DNA from: Rhododendron vialii
Lineage: Eukaryota; Streptophyta; Magnoliopsida; Ericales; Ericaceae
DNA length: 64,000 bases
Assembly: GCF_030253575.1 (NCBI RefSeq)
Contig: NC_080563.1
Span: 36,193,001 to 36,257,000, forward strand
Reading direction: 5' to 3'
Of the stretch, positions 33,553 through 46,936 are shown in pieces; positions within the stretch are counted from its first letter, which is position 1; every line of letters begins with the position of its first letter. Both the position numbers and the translations under genes were made by a program. Below the pieces are notes generated by a model, which worked only from the letters and a program-made list of their open reading frames with translations, was not told the origin of the DNA and made no database searches.

Positions 33553-34355
33553 CACTACAAGAAAAAACACCATTCCCGACTAAACCTTTAGTCGGCAATT
33601 GTAGGCATTTTAGTCGGCAAAAATTATTTCCGACTAAAAATTTTGGTCGGCACATTAGTCGATGGAAGAGAGTCGGCAAAGGTCGTTGCCGACTAAAAAA
33701 TGTTTAGTCGGCTAAAGTATATACCTTTTACCGACTAACACATCCCGACTAAAATACTTAGTCGGTAATTTATATTTAGTCGGCAAAGATTATACTATTT
33801 GGAGACTAATTCTTTAGTCGGAGAATGTACATATTTTGCCGACTAACTGTTTAGTCGGGAACTATTTCACTATTCACCGACTAAATGTTTAGTCGGGAAA
33901 TGTATTTTTATTATCACCGACTAATTGTTTAGTCGGCAAATGTCATCCGAATTTAGTTATTTTGCAGCCCATCTGGCGACCAAAGTTTAGTCGGGAGATT
34001 AATTTTCTATTGGCCGACTAATTGTTTAGTCGGCAAATGTCATCTGAATTAAGTTATTTTGGCAGCCCATTTGGCGACCAAAGTTTAGTCGAGAGATTAT
34101 TTTTCTATTGGCCGACTAATTGTTTAGTCGGCAAATGTCATCCGAATTAAGTTATTTTTGCAGCCCATTTGGCGACCAAAGTTTAGTCGGGAGATATTTT
34201 CATACCAATTTATCATTCCAAAATATTCTACAAATTATTTAGTAGGCAAAACAAATCATCATTTGTGGCTGTTGGCAACTAATGTTGGCAACTAAACTGT
34301 AATCGGAAAATATTTCATACCAATTTATCATTCCAAAATATTCTACAAATTTTTT
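33553..34355 (+). mobile_element. Left end of a CACTA (En/Spm) element with subterminal array
   Basis: CACTACAAGAAAAAAC at 33553 is a canonical plant CACTA terminus. It is followed by more than a dozen copies of TTTAGTCGG or CCGACTAA, in both orientations, over about 600 bp, as expected of subterminal transposase-binding sites. From 33917 a unit of about 97 bp is tandemly repeated (33917, 34014, 34112). A second block (CATACCAATTTATCATTCC) is duplicated at about 34200 and 34317. No matching right end (…TTGTAGTG preceded by such motifs) was found in the window. Confidence 0.85.
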
Positions 34356-34571
34356 CCATATTATTATTCGCTGTAAATTTCAGCCAACAATCATTAATTC
34401 CACAAAATTGCCAACCTAATGCAATTAATACAAAATAAAAATTCCAAGAAATAAATACAAACTTTCATAAATAGGTATCCACCAAATAGTTAACAAACAA
34501 CTTGCATGTATCCAAATTCCTAGAGTGCAAAATAGCAACACATCCACCATAAGAGAATATATATGTATGTA

Positions 34572-34575
34572 TGTA

Positions 34576-34661
<86 letters not shown>
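34572..34661. repeat. (TA)n microsatellite
   Basis: TATG and GTGT repeats pass into about 40 TA repeats. Frames reading through it on both strands are meaningless low-complexity peptides. Confidence 0.95.
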
Positions 34662-34662
<1 letters not shown>

Positions 34663-35697
34663 AAGCTCAGAGACAATTTATCCAAACCTCGTGGACGAGT
34701 ACTTGAACAAACGGATAACCAAAAAAAATCCAAGCACGACCACAACCAAAATCTTCATAGTCAATAACCAACATCCTGCACGATACTCCATTAAAACGCC
34801 GTCCCTGTAAAAAACCAAAAAAAAAAGAACAATCTATCATTAGTATTTAGAGTTTTTTATGAAAACATCTCTCAAACTATCACTCATTTTTCTACTTCAT
34901 TCTTGAACTATCAAAATCACCTATTTCGTCCTCGAACTATCCATATCCCATCCTACTTGGTCCATAACCTAACGCCATCCAATATTTTGGACGGCAAACC
35001 CAACAAAAAACTACACTCTCCACCAATGTAAGGCCAGAACTGAAATTCCACCTTCCCAACACAACATATCTGTGATAGATTAACAGCAAGTAATATAAAC
35101 CATTTACGCTTAAGCAACAAAACAATTACACGAAACTAACATCACCTAGTGAGCCCTGGTTGCAAAATTCATCCTGAAAACATTACAACAAAGACCACGG
35201 GAATTCATGCAAACCAGAAAAATTGACTAGTGGAATTGCAACAGAAAAGTGATCATTTAAATGCAAACATTGGAAAGTATGCAATGCCAAGACTATCGAA
35301 TTGTTAAATTACGCTTAGCTTGGTTTCTGATATCAGTACTTGCAATTATCATGCACGATTGGGCACCTCTAGCCCTTACACCGCAAATTTGTCACGCATT
35401 GGCACCTCGACCAAAATCAGAATAGGCACCTCAGGCTTTTACCCAGCGAATCTAGCTCACATACGAGTATATAAAAACTGTACGGAATAAATTTTTTGCG
35501 TCTTATTGGCGACACCACGTAGACAACAGTTGTTCGCCATAAGATATCAATGTTACTCCACAGCGTTGCGTAACACATGTATCTGAATTTCTCTACACAA
35601 GTCACCACATACATATTATCATGCGACAAAAGCTTCTCCAAATAGGCAAATGCCACATATGCAACGCTACCCAACCATTGCCACTGCAGAAAAAGAA
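34662..35697. other. Intergenic sequence
   Basis: No gene recognised. Short repeated phrases such as GAACTATC occur near 34870-34940. Confidence 0.5.
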
Positions 35698-35799
35698 CAC
35701 TACAAAAAAACGACCCCACTATAAGGCAATAAAATTCAACCCATTAAGGCAACAATTCCGCGCCACTAAGGCTATGCCATTAAGGCAACAATATTCATC

Positions 35800-37303
35800 A
35801 CAATCCTTCCAAACTAAAATAGCAATGGATACACAAAATACTAAAACTTTTCAGATTAATCGGATGCCTTTTCCCTTATAAAGAGTTCGCAGAAAACTCA
35901 ACTCAAAACCCTTTTTGTTAGGGCTTCATCAAACTCCAAACAACTCTATCCAAATTTCACCATTAATAGACCATTAGTCTAGCATCAAAATCCTTCCAAA
36001 CTAAACCCAAGATCAGATTGAGCACATTCAATAACGCAAGAGAATTAAAGTCAATAACATGATCATAGAGGCACCGGATTGGACAAAAGTACTTACCGTC
36101 TACTATACTACCATAGTCACAACCGCACATGATAGAAATTCTCAATGGAAAACCACACACACCTCTGATTCATTCAGCTTTGACCTATTCTGTGTTGACC
36201 TTAGCTTGTAATTCAATTTTTTTTTTCGCACTTCCACCAATAATCACAACCTTCCCACTAGTCAAATGGTCATTACTCCTACAACCATAACTAGAAGTAC
36301 CAACTGAATTCTACATCATTCGTAAAAGTTGTTAAACAAACATAAACTAACAAATTAGTTGACATTCACAACCCCGATAGATCGAAACCATAGAATCATA
36401 CACATCTGTATTCAAACTAAATCCCAAATTTTAAATACACCGACAATGCTCATGCATGAGTTTAGATTACTAAGCTTACACGGGCCAAATCCCCATGAAT
36501 TCCCTGCAAATATGAATAATATACGCTGCTCCAGATGTAATTCATACAATTAAGTTGTAGTAGATACTTAGTTGATCCAAATCCTTTGTTTTCTTCTTCT
36601 TCTTTTTTTTTTTTTTTCAGCTAACACTTGATCCCCTTTTCTTTTCTCTATTCACTAACTCTAGAACTTATCTTTCCATTTTGTCAAAGGAACAAAAAAA
36701 AAAGACATCACGACCCTAATCATGCCATAAAAACGATTTAAACTGTAGTCAAATACTTCCTCAGCTTTAAAATTTGCCAAACCAAAATAAAGTACTACGT
36801 ATCAATGGTTTACCACCACGTACACTCACCACATATAATTCTTCGGCGTGTGATTCTATACTAACCACATAGACTTTGCTTAGTTGAAACCCATTTCCAA
36901 CTTTAATCCTATCAACTTCTCTTTCGAAATTCAATCTTTGTCATCAAATGAATAAATAAATTAAACAACTCAACCACAATACCAATAAATTTGCACCAAA
37001 GCACGATAACTCATTATCACTTACCCACAGGATAGCATTCGGGTATCATTCTTGAATAGTCTACAGAATCATAAAACCTAAGCTCTGATACCAATTTGTA
37101 ACACCCCAAAACCGAATTCCCTAATCTCAAAAAAATTAAGGTGTTACCATACTCTCATCAAACTAGAATTAATAGCCCAATACTCAACCACTCCCACTCT
37201 TAACGAGCGCCCCTATCCTCTTTCCATAATATTCCTATTCCCTTTCCCCCCAAACTGCCCTTTTTCTTTCTCCATTTCCTCCTTAATATATACTATCCTT
37301 GTG
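35800..37303. other. Non-coding 3' part of the CACTA element
   Basis: AT-rich, no gene recognised. TTTGTAACACCCCAAAACCG at about 37096 resembles the start of a Tekay-type LTR, but no matching end was found. Confidence 0.45.
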
Positions 37304-37311
37304 AGTTGACT

Positions 37312-37669
37312 CAGGACCGGCTCTGAGATTCTTAGGGCCTAAGTCGGCTCTGAGATTCTTAGGGCCTAAGTCGAACTTATAAAATAGGGGCCCTATGTTT
37401 TCTATTAAAAAAAATAACCTCAAAAGGAAAACAAAATCATAAGAATGAAAAAAGATAGCAAGTTGCTTGGGCTGAGAATCGAACCTTGCTTCTGCTGTGT
37501 AGCAATACTTAAGACTTAGCACTTCGCCAACTACCTCCTTTGGTTGATGGAAGCACTAATTAAATATATATTACATACATAGGTATACATATTTGGGTCC
37601 CCAATTTTTGGCCAAATTTCGGGGGCTTAAGTCCGCCGCCTTGTCCGCCTTAGCTTAGGGCCGGCCCTG
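37312..37669. mobile_element. hAT MITE (358 bp) with perfect 8-bp target duplication
   Basis: Termini are CAGGACCGGCTCTGAG (left) and CAGGGCCGGCCCTAAG (right, reverse complement). AGTTGACT is perfectly duplicated at 37304-37311 and 37670-37677. CAGGGCCGG-type ends with 8-bp duplications are typical of hAT elements. GGCTCTGAGATTCTTAGGGC is duplicated inside (37319 and 37353). No coding capacity. Confidence 0.88.
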
Positions 37670-37677
37670 AGTTGACT

Positions 37678-38887
37678 CATCAAATATGACTATAAAGATG
37701 ACATATGTCCACCCCCTTTGTCTTTTATCTCATTTTGTCTTCTTACCTTTTACCACCACACTTATCTTCTCATCACCCATGCACAGCCATTGCACTTTCA
37801 CGTGCCCACCCCTCACAAAATTGCCACCTACGGCTTTTCATGCAAAATCATATATTTTTAGACTAAAAAATCTACTAATTACATGAAGCAAATTCCTTAA
37901 TGCAGGGGTGAAATATTTATGAAAAGTGCAGATATTACAATCCACCAAACACGTCATAACATTCAAATTAGTAAAATATCCGGACAGGGTATCACATAAG
38001 ATCACAAGTTTTACAAGTTAAATTGAACAGGAAACTAGAGCGACAGCTTAGATAGTACGGGATTTCTACAAATTAGTTATATATATACGTATATATTTGG
38101 ACTTCAACTGGCCCATATTTCTCTTCAGGACTGAAACTAGACTTGCATAAATCAATCTATCAGCAAAGTCAATCTATCATTTTCTGTGAGCTAAGTAGTA
38201 ACTATATCTTTTCCTCTTTTGTTTTTGTACTCTCACTCTTTGAATGGTATCCTCTGCTTCAAACTTGATCTTATGTGCATTAGTATAGGAGTCCAAGGGC
38301 TTGGCTCAATTATCCACAAAATGAAAAGGGCTCCGCTCATCAACTATATCATTCAGGGACTTTAAGAAATCCTCCTTGAACTTCTAATAAGACATCCTTC
38401 TAAATCACATTCTGAAGCTTATAATACACTCCTGAAATCTATCTTCATTAACAGTTGCCCCTCACATTTTGGCGATATGCATTATTTTTAAGAAAAGAAT
38501 CATTATCATTAATAGACAGGTGGTGATACTCCTTAAATCGATCTTGGATAACAGCTGCCCCTCACACTTTGGCAGACCTAATAGGACAGTTGATCATCCA
38601 CCTGTAACGCAGCTCTTGATTTGTAATCCTAATGAGGCATCACCGTCTAAATGCCGCAAAAGTTGCACTCTAACGACGCCATACTTGGCGTTAAGTTTTG
38701 GGAACTTTCCACACTCCACAGAGAGGTTTTTCTTTCGGGAGTACGAAATTACAACATTAGTAATGAAGTATTGAAAGCAACCTCAAAAAAATTAAAAAAA
38801 AATTGCAATTCCAGATTTCCTAGTTAGCATCAAAGTCAATTGTAAAAGTGATATTCTCAAATTACTTACCATATATTTGAGCCACCA
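37678..38887. other. Non-coding sequence 3' of the TNPA-like gene
   Basis: No gene recognised. A partial direct repeat with CAG(T/C)TGCCCCTCACA(T/C)TTTGGC occurs at about 38448 and 38550. Confidence 0.5.
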
Positions 38888-41351
38888 TCACCCAGCTCCC
38901 ATGTTGCCTCGCCCACCATTTTGCATTTGGCTCATAAAGCTTTTGAATACCTCCATCTCTTTTAGAAGTATAGACCGCTCCTCATCTTGTCGTCTTTGTG
39001 TCTCCTCCCACCGCCTTTTATCCTCCTCATACTTGTCCTCACGTTGTCTTTGTTCCTCCTCGTGTCGTCTTTGTTCCTCCTCCCTTCGCGTCTTCTCCTC
39101 TTCCCTCTCTCTTCTTTGCTCTTCACGAATTAAATCCAACTCACATTGAAGTTTTTGCAGCTGGTCCTGGCGTGCTGACTGTGAGTTGGATTTGGAAAGA
39201 TAGGTAGATGGCTTTGGCCCATTCCCTAATCCTCGTATGTAGTTCTTTGTCTTCGACTCCCCGAGGCACTTTATTGAAAGTTCTTCAGCTGATAGTGGAG
39301 TGCCAGACAGAGCTGCCTCGTCACGTGTTGCCACCATCATCTCCTATCATTTCGAAAGAAAGAAAACAAACAACAAAGACATAATGAAATGGACTAATTA
39401 AAAAACAGACAACAAAAGTAAATGATTGAACATTAAATGCATATACATGTTTGTCTTTGCATATTGAATTGATCCATTCGTTTGTATCTCTCAATCTATG
39501 TGATGCCTCAAACAAATCACATATATCGAGCTTCTTTCATCCCTCATTACCGCTCCCCTCATTACTGTTTGGCTCATTGTCGTTTCCAGTAGCATCATTT
39601 CCCTCATTGGCAATTCTTTGCTCTTCACGATCAGCCTAGCATATTCAAATAACCATAGCATATTAACAATCCAACAAATAGCACCGGCAGAAACCATAAC
39701 AGAATAGGCACAACCCATCATCAATAGCAGCACTACAAACAAAAGTAAGTACAGCACTATGAGCCATAATGTCTCACCGCAAAAGTCAACACGGCAGCAA
39801 AGGATCGAGAGCCCGTAGTATGACCATACGGTACAGCCTCCCTATTTAATTTGCCAGCTTTTTTGCGGGCCTGAAAAAATCATTTGTTAGATATTAAGTT
39901 AGAGTTGGAAATGTAACTACAATAAGTATTCAATTAACCTCTCGATTTGGATCCTTGAATACATGATCGATCATGTACTTCCAGTCATCTTTGGGCATCG
40001 CTTGAAAAGGATGTTGATACGCGTCTAAGCCAGCATCCAATGTCTTTGTATAGAAATTGTTCATTCTCCATTTCCAATCTTTGTAGATTAGATTTGCCTT
40101 TTCATGAAAAATTTGCTCTACTAACTCTGTGCCCTCAACGTCATTTTGGGTGACTTTAAATTTGTCCTACAAACATATATGAGAGAATTCAGTAACAGAA
40201 TGCAATCTGCAGTCGTTATATTATGAGGGTGTTATGCTAGTAACCATTCAAATTAGACATCTTACCCGGACAGCTTGTAGGATGTTACGTTTGATCCCAT
40301 CATCAACATTTAACCACGAGGAGTAAAATCCCTGAATAGGACATATCCACCTAATTTGTGTCCCTAGTTCACTCGCCACTTTGGTTGCATTTATTCCACA
40401 AAATGCTCTCATTTTCGGCGTCACATAAGCTGAGATCCTCTCCCCTTTATTCTCAGCAATTATCCTTCGAATTCTTTTTCCACGTGTTGGCCCTCGCACA
40501 CGCCGCCGCTTTGCTGAAGGTGCACCTGTAAACTAACAGAATATAAGCCAAGTGGTACAATGATCTAAGCCAAGGGCTAAAAGAAAAATGGACGGATTGG
40601 ACCATAACAAACACCACATGTAATGAATGCATCTAATAGATGGGAGGGAAACACATGCAAAAGAGGGTGATTGGCAATAACTGAACTGGACAGCAGCAGC
40701 AGTAAGCATTACAAAAGTGACATGGAAGTAACGGACAAAACTGTATAGTTGCTGGACAGAACAGCAGCATCCAAAGCAGGATTCAAAGCAACAAAATACC
40801 AAAGCTGGACAGAAAATGCAGACAAGGAGATACAGACAAAACAGAATAGGAACCGATAATTACAAGGAGATACAGACAGTCAAGTTCACAAATGAAAGTG
40901 TCCATAACCCATGCAATTTTTCCAATAACTTCTCAACCAATAACATGTGCATTCCAACCAAAAAATAATCTAAGCATTCCAACAAACAAAATAATCTGGG
41001 CATTCCATAACTTGGGCATATATTTTCCAACATAATTGACACCCACAAGTAGTACATGTTACAGTTCAAACACCCACAGAAGAACAGAATAAAAACTGAA
41101 TACAATGATAAAGGATTGGCAACTTCTAGAATTTCCTCTGTTAGGAGTAGAACCAGAGAACCTTTAACTTAAGCATGGCTGGTATTCTCCCCAGTGTAGG
41201 ATCAGTGGATTGCAAATCCTAGATACTGATTAGTGGCAGCAACCAAAAGAGAATTTCCTTCCGCGTAGGGCTTCTTTTTATGTAATGGCATTTTTGTAAT
41301 TACTTGGTCTTTCCTTCCGCATTTCTTCTATCCCGGACCAAACAATCCTAA

Positions 41352-41376
41352 CCCCCCCCCCCCCCCCCCCCCCCCC
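41352..41376. repeat. Poly-C run (25 C)
   Basis: An uninterrupted run of 25 C in intron 1 of the TNPA-like gene, read as poly-G on that gene's strand. Confidence 0.9.
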
Positions 41377-41924
41377 ATGGGACTATATTATACCCCCCGT
41401 ATAAGGATAAATATAATCCCGGTATTAGCAATCCCACACGCTGGAGCGGGAACCAAACGAAGGAAAATGTGGGATTACATGTGTTTAGTCCTATCCCAGG
41501 CACCTAATCCATGAATCAAACGAGGCCCAAATGAATACGCTAACCATAACTAACACTACTGGACTACACAAATGTACTGACCAAAAGCAGACAAATGCCC
41601 ATCAGTAATACACTTGAAAACAATAGAAGTGAACCATAATGCAACTAGCAGAAACAGTAGCAGTAGCAGATGCAGAATAGCAACAACAACAAGTTAATTA
41701 GCTCCACAATGCAACTAGCTGGACATGAAGCATAACCTGGACAGAACCATGTGTACTAGTAGAAGTAAGAATGTACAAGTACACCTCAGGTATGATCAAG
41801 TAAGAATGTTTACGTACAAGTACAAGTTCAAGTTCAACAAGAAGAATGCTGTCCGTAGCACTATATCCTCACTTTACAATATCCTCACTTTGAAATAAAA
41901 GCATTTTAATATCCATATTTGAAG

Positions 41925-42600
41925 AGACTCTTAAGTCAAAAACGCTGTGATTTTGTTACAATCAAAACTACATGTTAAAAGGCAATGGACGTGCCACCAC
42001 AGAAAAATAGCTTCCCATATTCTCCTAGCCACGTTGCATAGGATAAGGATATGGTCAGGTGATTCTCCCATTGCATTACATAGAGAAAAGACATCACGAG
42101 TACCAACTAAGGAAGTCAAGCATCGGAAAGGTTTACAGCATTAGACTTCTTCTTTTTTGGTAAATAAGATTTTATTACTAAAAAGAAACAAGAATACAAG
42201 AGAAGCAAAGGGGCATTCGCTCCGAATACAATGAAACAGAATAGATCCAATACTAAGCCAAGCATTGCAAATCAAAGCAAAATTTTCCAGGCCCTACACA
42301 AATCCCGATTAAAATTGCTTCCTTCTATTTTCCTCCAAGAGCAAACTCTATCCCTAACATCCTTAACAATCTGCTCTATAGTACATTCAAGATTGGGATG
42401 CTTATTACCAAAAATACTCTCATTTCTTGCCTTCCATATGTATAGAACAGAGCCAACAGAACCTGCCATGGCTAATTTGTAAAAAGCTGGGGAAAACCAT
42501 TTCTCATCAGGTGATGGATTGCCCAATATATCAGTCAAATACACTTTGCACACGACCTTTTTATTCTTTGCTCTCCTAATAGCTGGTCCTTCCAAATTGT
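41925..42600 (-). mobile_element. LINE fragments nested in the TNPA-like intron
   Basis: 42595-42272 encodes the segment after zf-RVT of plant LINE ORF2 (VLYIWKARNESIFGNKHPN, then IEQIVKDVRDRVCSW) and is followed by a T-rich 3' end near 42150. A separate minus-strand piece at 42119-41931 encodes a zf-RVT stretch (RDVFSLCNAMGESPDHILIL, then ARRIWE). The zf-RVT piece should precede the first piece in a normal LINE but lies downstream of it, so there are two insertions or a rearrangement. Both are non-functional. Confidence 0.7.
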
Positions 42601-43294
42601 TTCAAATGCTCTTATGGAGTTTCACAACCACTCAGATTTATGGCATCTTTTGGAATCACTCCTAATGTTGAAGTACAGGTCAGAGAGAGAGAGAGAGATA
42701 CAAGTGCATTTACCTGAAGCGCTACCATGAGTAGAAGGAGATGCAACAGTCAAAGGAGTAGGTGTCAGAATCTCTGAAGCGGGTGTTGTAGTTGCTGTTT
42801 CAACTCGTGCTGCTGTAGTGTTATGCAATGTGCCAGTTGAGTTGGAGGATGCACTGCTCTTTTTTGATCCAGGAGGCATGATGCAATCTGTCAAATTTTG
42901 AAACACTCCATTTACATACAAGCATATCAAAGATGTGAATTATAATGAGAGATATGTAGGACAAACAATGTGCAAATTACAAGGTATGTAGCATATGATA
43001 AACAATCAATAACCATATTGCTCAAGAACTCTATCATATGTAAGCAAACACTACTTGAATTCAGCATTAGAATTCTCAACTTCAACGCAGCGCGACTAGC
43101 TAACCACAAAAGATAGTAGCCACCAACACAAACCTACATCTGATCTTCCAAGGGACATCCCCCCAAGGCTAGGAAATGAACAACATCAATTGAAGTGGAC
43201 AAATCAATGGGCCACATACAACAGCAAAGTAGCTCAAACTAATTTCAACAGTTAATCTTAGGTACAAGTAGGGACCACCAATTTTCTTGGTACA

Positions 43295-46200
43295 TTAAGC
43301 TTCTATGTCAAAATCATCAGCAGAATCACTATGATTTTCTTCCTCTTCTTCATCGTCTAGATCAGCCATTAAGTCTTCTTCATACTCGTCACTATGATCT
43401 TCTTCCTCACTAATAATTGCAGGTTCAATATCATTTCTCCGCAAAGAGGATACGATGGGAGGATCTTGAACGACAATTGTTGGAACCTCAGTAGTTATTT
43501 CCTGCTGGAAAACTTCATTGGGAGACCCGCTGGTTTCAAAACTTTCCGTCTCTGGGACATTCCAGATTCCTCGACGGTGAATTCGTTCTACTACTTTCCA
43601 GTGCACACCCAACTTGGTATCTGCAATGTAGAATACTTGTTGGACTTGACTTGGAAAAACGAATGGGTCATCCTTATACCATCGACTTCTTACATCAATA
43701 CTTGACCAATGTGCATCAACCCGAAATAATCTACTACAACCGGAATTGTACCATTCGCACTGGAACAAAACAACTCGATGATTGAATAAATACGTCATTT
43801 CCCATACTTTGGTTAAGAAACCGTAAAAGTTTATTGTCTGGCCTTCGTGCTCCCCTTCCACTACCACCCCACTATTCTGAGTTGTATGTCGGTTGTCCCG
43901 TTCAATTGTAAGGAAACGGACGCCATTAGAAATGCACCCTGAATATGTGTTTATTATTGGCCCGGGTCCGTTGGCCAATGACCACAACTCATTAGTTGCT
44001 TCGGGAGACCCTTGCTTCCGCAATTCATTCACCTACATTAAAAATTACTATTATGCTACTTTAAATAAACATAGCTTACTGTGACGAGTGAGAAAATTCA
44101 ATTTTGTATGTCTTACATGCCGTTTGAACCACTGAGGAAACTCTTTGCGTTGTCTCTTTGCAATGTCAAGTGTATTGCCATTTCCCAACAAATTCTTGTG
44201 TATCCTAATTAACATAGAGAATTATGAATGATGATAAAACCCCAACCAAATATAGAAAAAATATTGTAGTAAATACTTACTCTAGATATGGTTCTACTTC
44301 AGGGCTATTGTTCAAGACAAACCAATGAGCCATGTCACGTTGGTCGACAGGTACATTAGGTGCTCTCGGGATTATACTAAAGGGACGAATTTGCTGAGTG
44401 AAAGCCTTTAACCCCACTTCATGCTCACCACCATCGTCATTCCGTTCTTGGCGATTAAACACTGTCTCAATTCCATCGAGATACATAGAACAAAAGGTTG
44501 TACATTCTTTACAAACGTAAGCCTCCACAATTGAACCTTCAGGATGAGCTTTATTGCCTACTAATTTTTTCAAAACTCCAAGTAGTCTATAAAAAATACC
44601 ACAGTATTAGGTTATGGTTGTAGGATTATAGCTAAATGACACAAGTAGTACAATAGGTATACATACCTTTCAATGGGGTACATCCATCGATAATGCACTG
44701 GCCCTCCTAGTTTAAGCTCGCGAGGCAGGTGAATAGCCAAGTGTACCATTACGTCAAAGAAAGCGGGAGGGAAAATCTTTTCAAACTTGCAAAGCACAAG
44801 TATAATGTTCTCTTGAAGTTGATCCAAATCGCTCTTCCTCACTGTTTTTGAGCACAACTGTTGGTAGAAGTTACTGAACTCAAATAACGCGGTTCCAATT
44901 TCATTGTTCAAATAGCCACGCATACCAATCGGGAGAAGTCTTTGCAAAAGGACATGACAATCATGACTTTTGAGCCCAGATAGCTTGCCACCACGAGTGT
45001 TCACACATTTAGAGATGTTCGCTGCATATCCATCTGGGTACTTGATCGATTTTAAGAAATTGCAAAAGCCTTCTCTCTCTTTCGATGATAATGTGTACAT
45101 GGCCGGGGGCTTTTCAAATGACCCATTTGCACGCATCTTTAGGTGTAACTCCTTGCGTAATTCCTGATCCTCCAAATCCTTGCGTGCCTTTTCTGTATCC
45201 TTGTTCTTTCCATCTATGCCCAAAAATGTCCCCAACAAATTTTCACATATGTTCTTCCCTATGTGCATGACATCGAGGTTCCATCGAAGATTGAGAAACT
45301 CAAAATAAGGGAGCTCAAACAAAATGCTTTTCTTCCCCCAATTCAAATTTTTCTCAAACTCATCTCTTTTTCTTTTCTTGCTGTTACTTGGATGTTTCCC
45401 AAACGGCTCGTATGTCCCTGAGTTAATTTGTTCTAATATTTCTTGGCCCGACAACTCCACAGGTCTGGTCCTATCCTCAAATTTACCGTTAAAGAGCTTG
45501 CTCCTTCGCCAAATGTGGTTCTCAGGTAGCCAGCGGCGCGCACCCAAATATCCAATCTTACTCCTCAACTTAACTGATGAGAAATCACAATTGCAAATGG
45601 GACAAGCTAAATAACCCTTCGTAGACCACCCAGACATCATCCCATATGCAGGAAAGTCGTGGATGGTCCAAAACACACATGCACGCATCATAAATGTTTT
45701 TCCAGTAGAGGCATCATAAGTTTGTACACCATTCTTCCACAACTCCTTCAACTCATCAACTAACGGACGCAAGTAAACATCAATATCTTTTCCAATGGAT
45801 GATGGACCAGGAATAAGCAGTGACATGAAGCAAAAAGGTTCTTTCATGCACTTCCACGGGGGGAGATTGTAAGGCACTATGATTACAGGCCACATACTAT
45901 ATGATTGACTCATGTGTCCAAAGGGATTGAAACCATCAGTAGCCATCCCGAGCCTCACATTTCGCGGTTCGGCAGCAAAATCGGGAAATCGCTCATCGAA
46001 GTTCTTCCATTCCTGAGCATCAGCCGGATGACGCAATTCGTCATCATCAACACGTTTGTCTTTATGCCATCTCATATCAGGAGCTATTTTCTCACAACAA
46101 TATAGCCTTTGTAGTCTAGGAGTCAATGGTAAGTACCGCAATATCTTGCGGGGGATCTTTTTACCCGTACCATCGTTCACCTTGTACCTAGGCTCATTAC

Positions 46201-46936
46201 ACTTTGGGCAATTTTCCATATTTTCATTCTCCTTCCAAAAGAGTGCGCAGTCATTTATGCATGCATGAATAGGCACATATCCCAAACCCAAATCCCTTAA
46301 GAATTTCTTCGCTTCATAAGTGTTCCAAGGAATAGCCTTATCATAGTCTGATCGCATCCCTTTAATAACATTCATCATAATATGGAACGTGTCATTCGGC
46401 ATCTTCTTGTAGACTTTAACATGAAGCATCTCAACAATAAATGTTAGCACTGTCTTTTCACATCCAGGATAAATTTTACGTTGAGCAGCATTGAACAACT
46501 TATCGAAACTCCAAACATTGCCCCTCCCAAGATTAGCAGGCAATTCATCGCTATCGTCATCCAAGAGGCCACCAACAAAGACCTGTTCCAACATATTTTG
46601 CAATTGGTTGCCATCCTTAGGGACCTCTCCTCTAGTTTCATCCCCAATACCTTCATTGGGGTCATGATGGTCATCATCATATGCTTGAGATGCGGGAACA
46701 GATTCCCCATGGTGCACCCAAGTCTTGTAAGAAGAGTCAAATCCTTTCCGTATCAAATGGATCTTAACAACTGCAAAGCTATGTTTTCTGCCATTTAGAC
46801 AATCATTACATGGACACCGAATCTCAAGCTGTGGTCCTAAATTCTCCATTGCAAATTGTAGGAAAGATTCCACCCCTATGTTATACTCTCTACGTGCCAA
46901 CCTATTTCTTCTTATCATCATCCAACTCTTGTCCAT
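43295..46936 (-). CDS. TNP2: TNP2-type CACTA transposase, four exons, intact frame
   Basis: Exons: 46936-44667, 44586-44281, 44204-44117, 44032-43295. All introns are short GT...AG and phases agree, giving 1133 residues. The N-terminus has the Transpos_assoc domain (CPCNDCLNGRKHS, KTWVHHGE). The central Transposase_21 (tnp2) core has CPKCNEPRY, the MRWHKDKR block, LGMATDGFNPFG (likely first catalytic Asp), PAYGMMSGWSTKGYLACPIC, and LDVMHIGKNICENLLGT. Then come the DUF4218 region (LPIGMRGYL, HLPRELKLGGPVHYRWMYPIER) and DUF4216 (VFYIADTKLGVHWKVV), ending in an acidic tail. TNP2 proteins cut and join CACTA ends in the nucleus. No frameshift or stop was seen, so this copy may be able to make transposase. 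Exon borders are inferred; which acidic residue completes the catalytic triad was not established. Confidence 0.88.

Larger units (their letters stand above)
38888..42879 (-). pseudogene. TNPA-like (Transposase_24, Ptta/En/Spm) gene with one in-frame stop
   Basis: Exons: 42879-42714, 40525-40266, 40166-39939, 39870-39778, 39635-39447, 39343-38888. All have GT...AG borders and consistent phases, giving 464 codons including the stop. Domain signs are a Ser/Thr-rich N-terminus, RGPTRGKRIRRII, a Transposase_24-type core (DKFKVTQNDVEG, KDDWKYMIDHVF), KAGKLNREAVPYGHTTGSRSF, ICDLFEASHRL, YIRGLGNGPKP, and a charged coiled coil (about 60 residues of Glu/Arg/Gln repeats). In En/Spm the TNPA-type protein binds subterminal repeats. 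One TGA at 39539-39537, about codon 282, sits between GNEG and KKLDICDLF with the frame conserved on both sides, so it looks like a point nonsense mutation. Intron 1 is 2.2 kb and holds LINE pieces. Confidence 0.75.

Noticed and set aside
33917-34195. CRISPR-like or satellite array
   Set aside because: The regular 97-bp units are the subterminal repeats of a CACTA end, with no spacer/repeat structure.
34425-34810. Open frames of alternating Tyr-Ile residues
   Set aside because: Translation of a (TA)n microsatellite.
37096-37940. LTR starting TGTAACACCCC at 37098
   Set aside because: The start motif is suggestive, but no matching end with a target duplication was found, and an hAT MITE lies in between.
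41245-41520. MITE around the poly-C run, with two ACCAAAC-like ends
   Set aside because: The two ends are in the same orientation rather than inverted, and no target duplication was seen.
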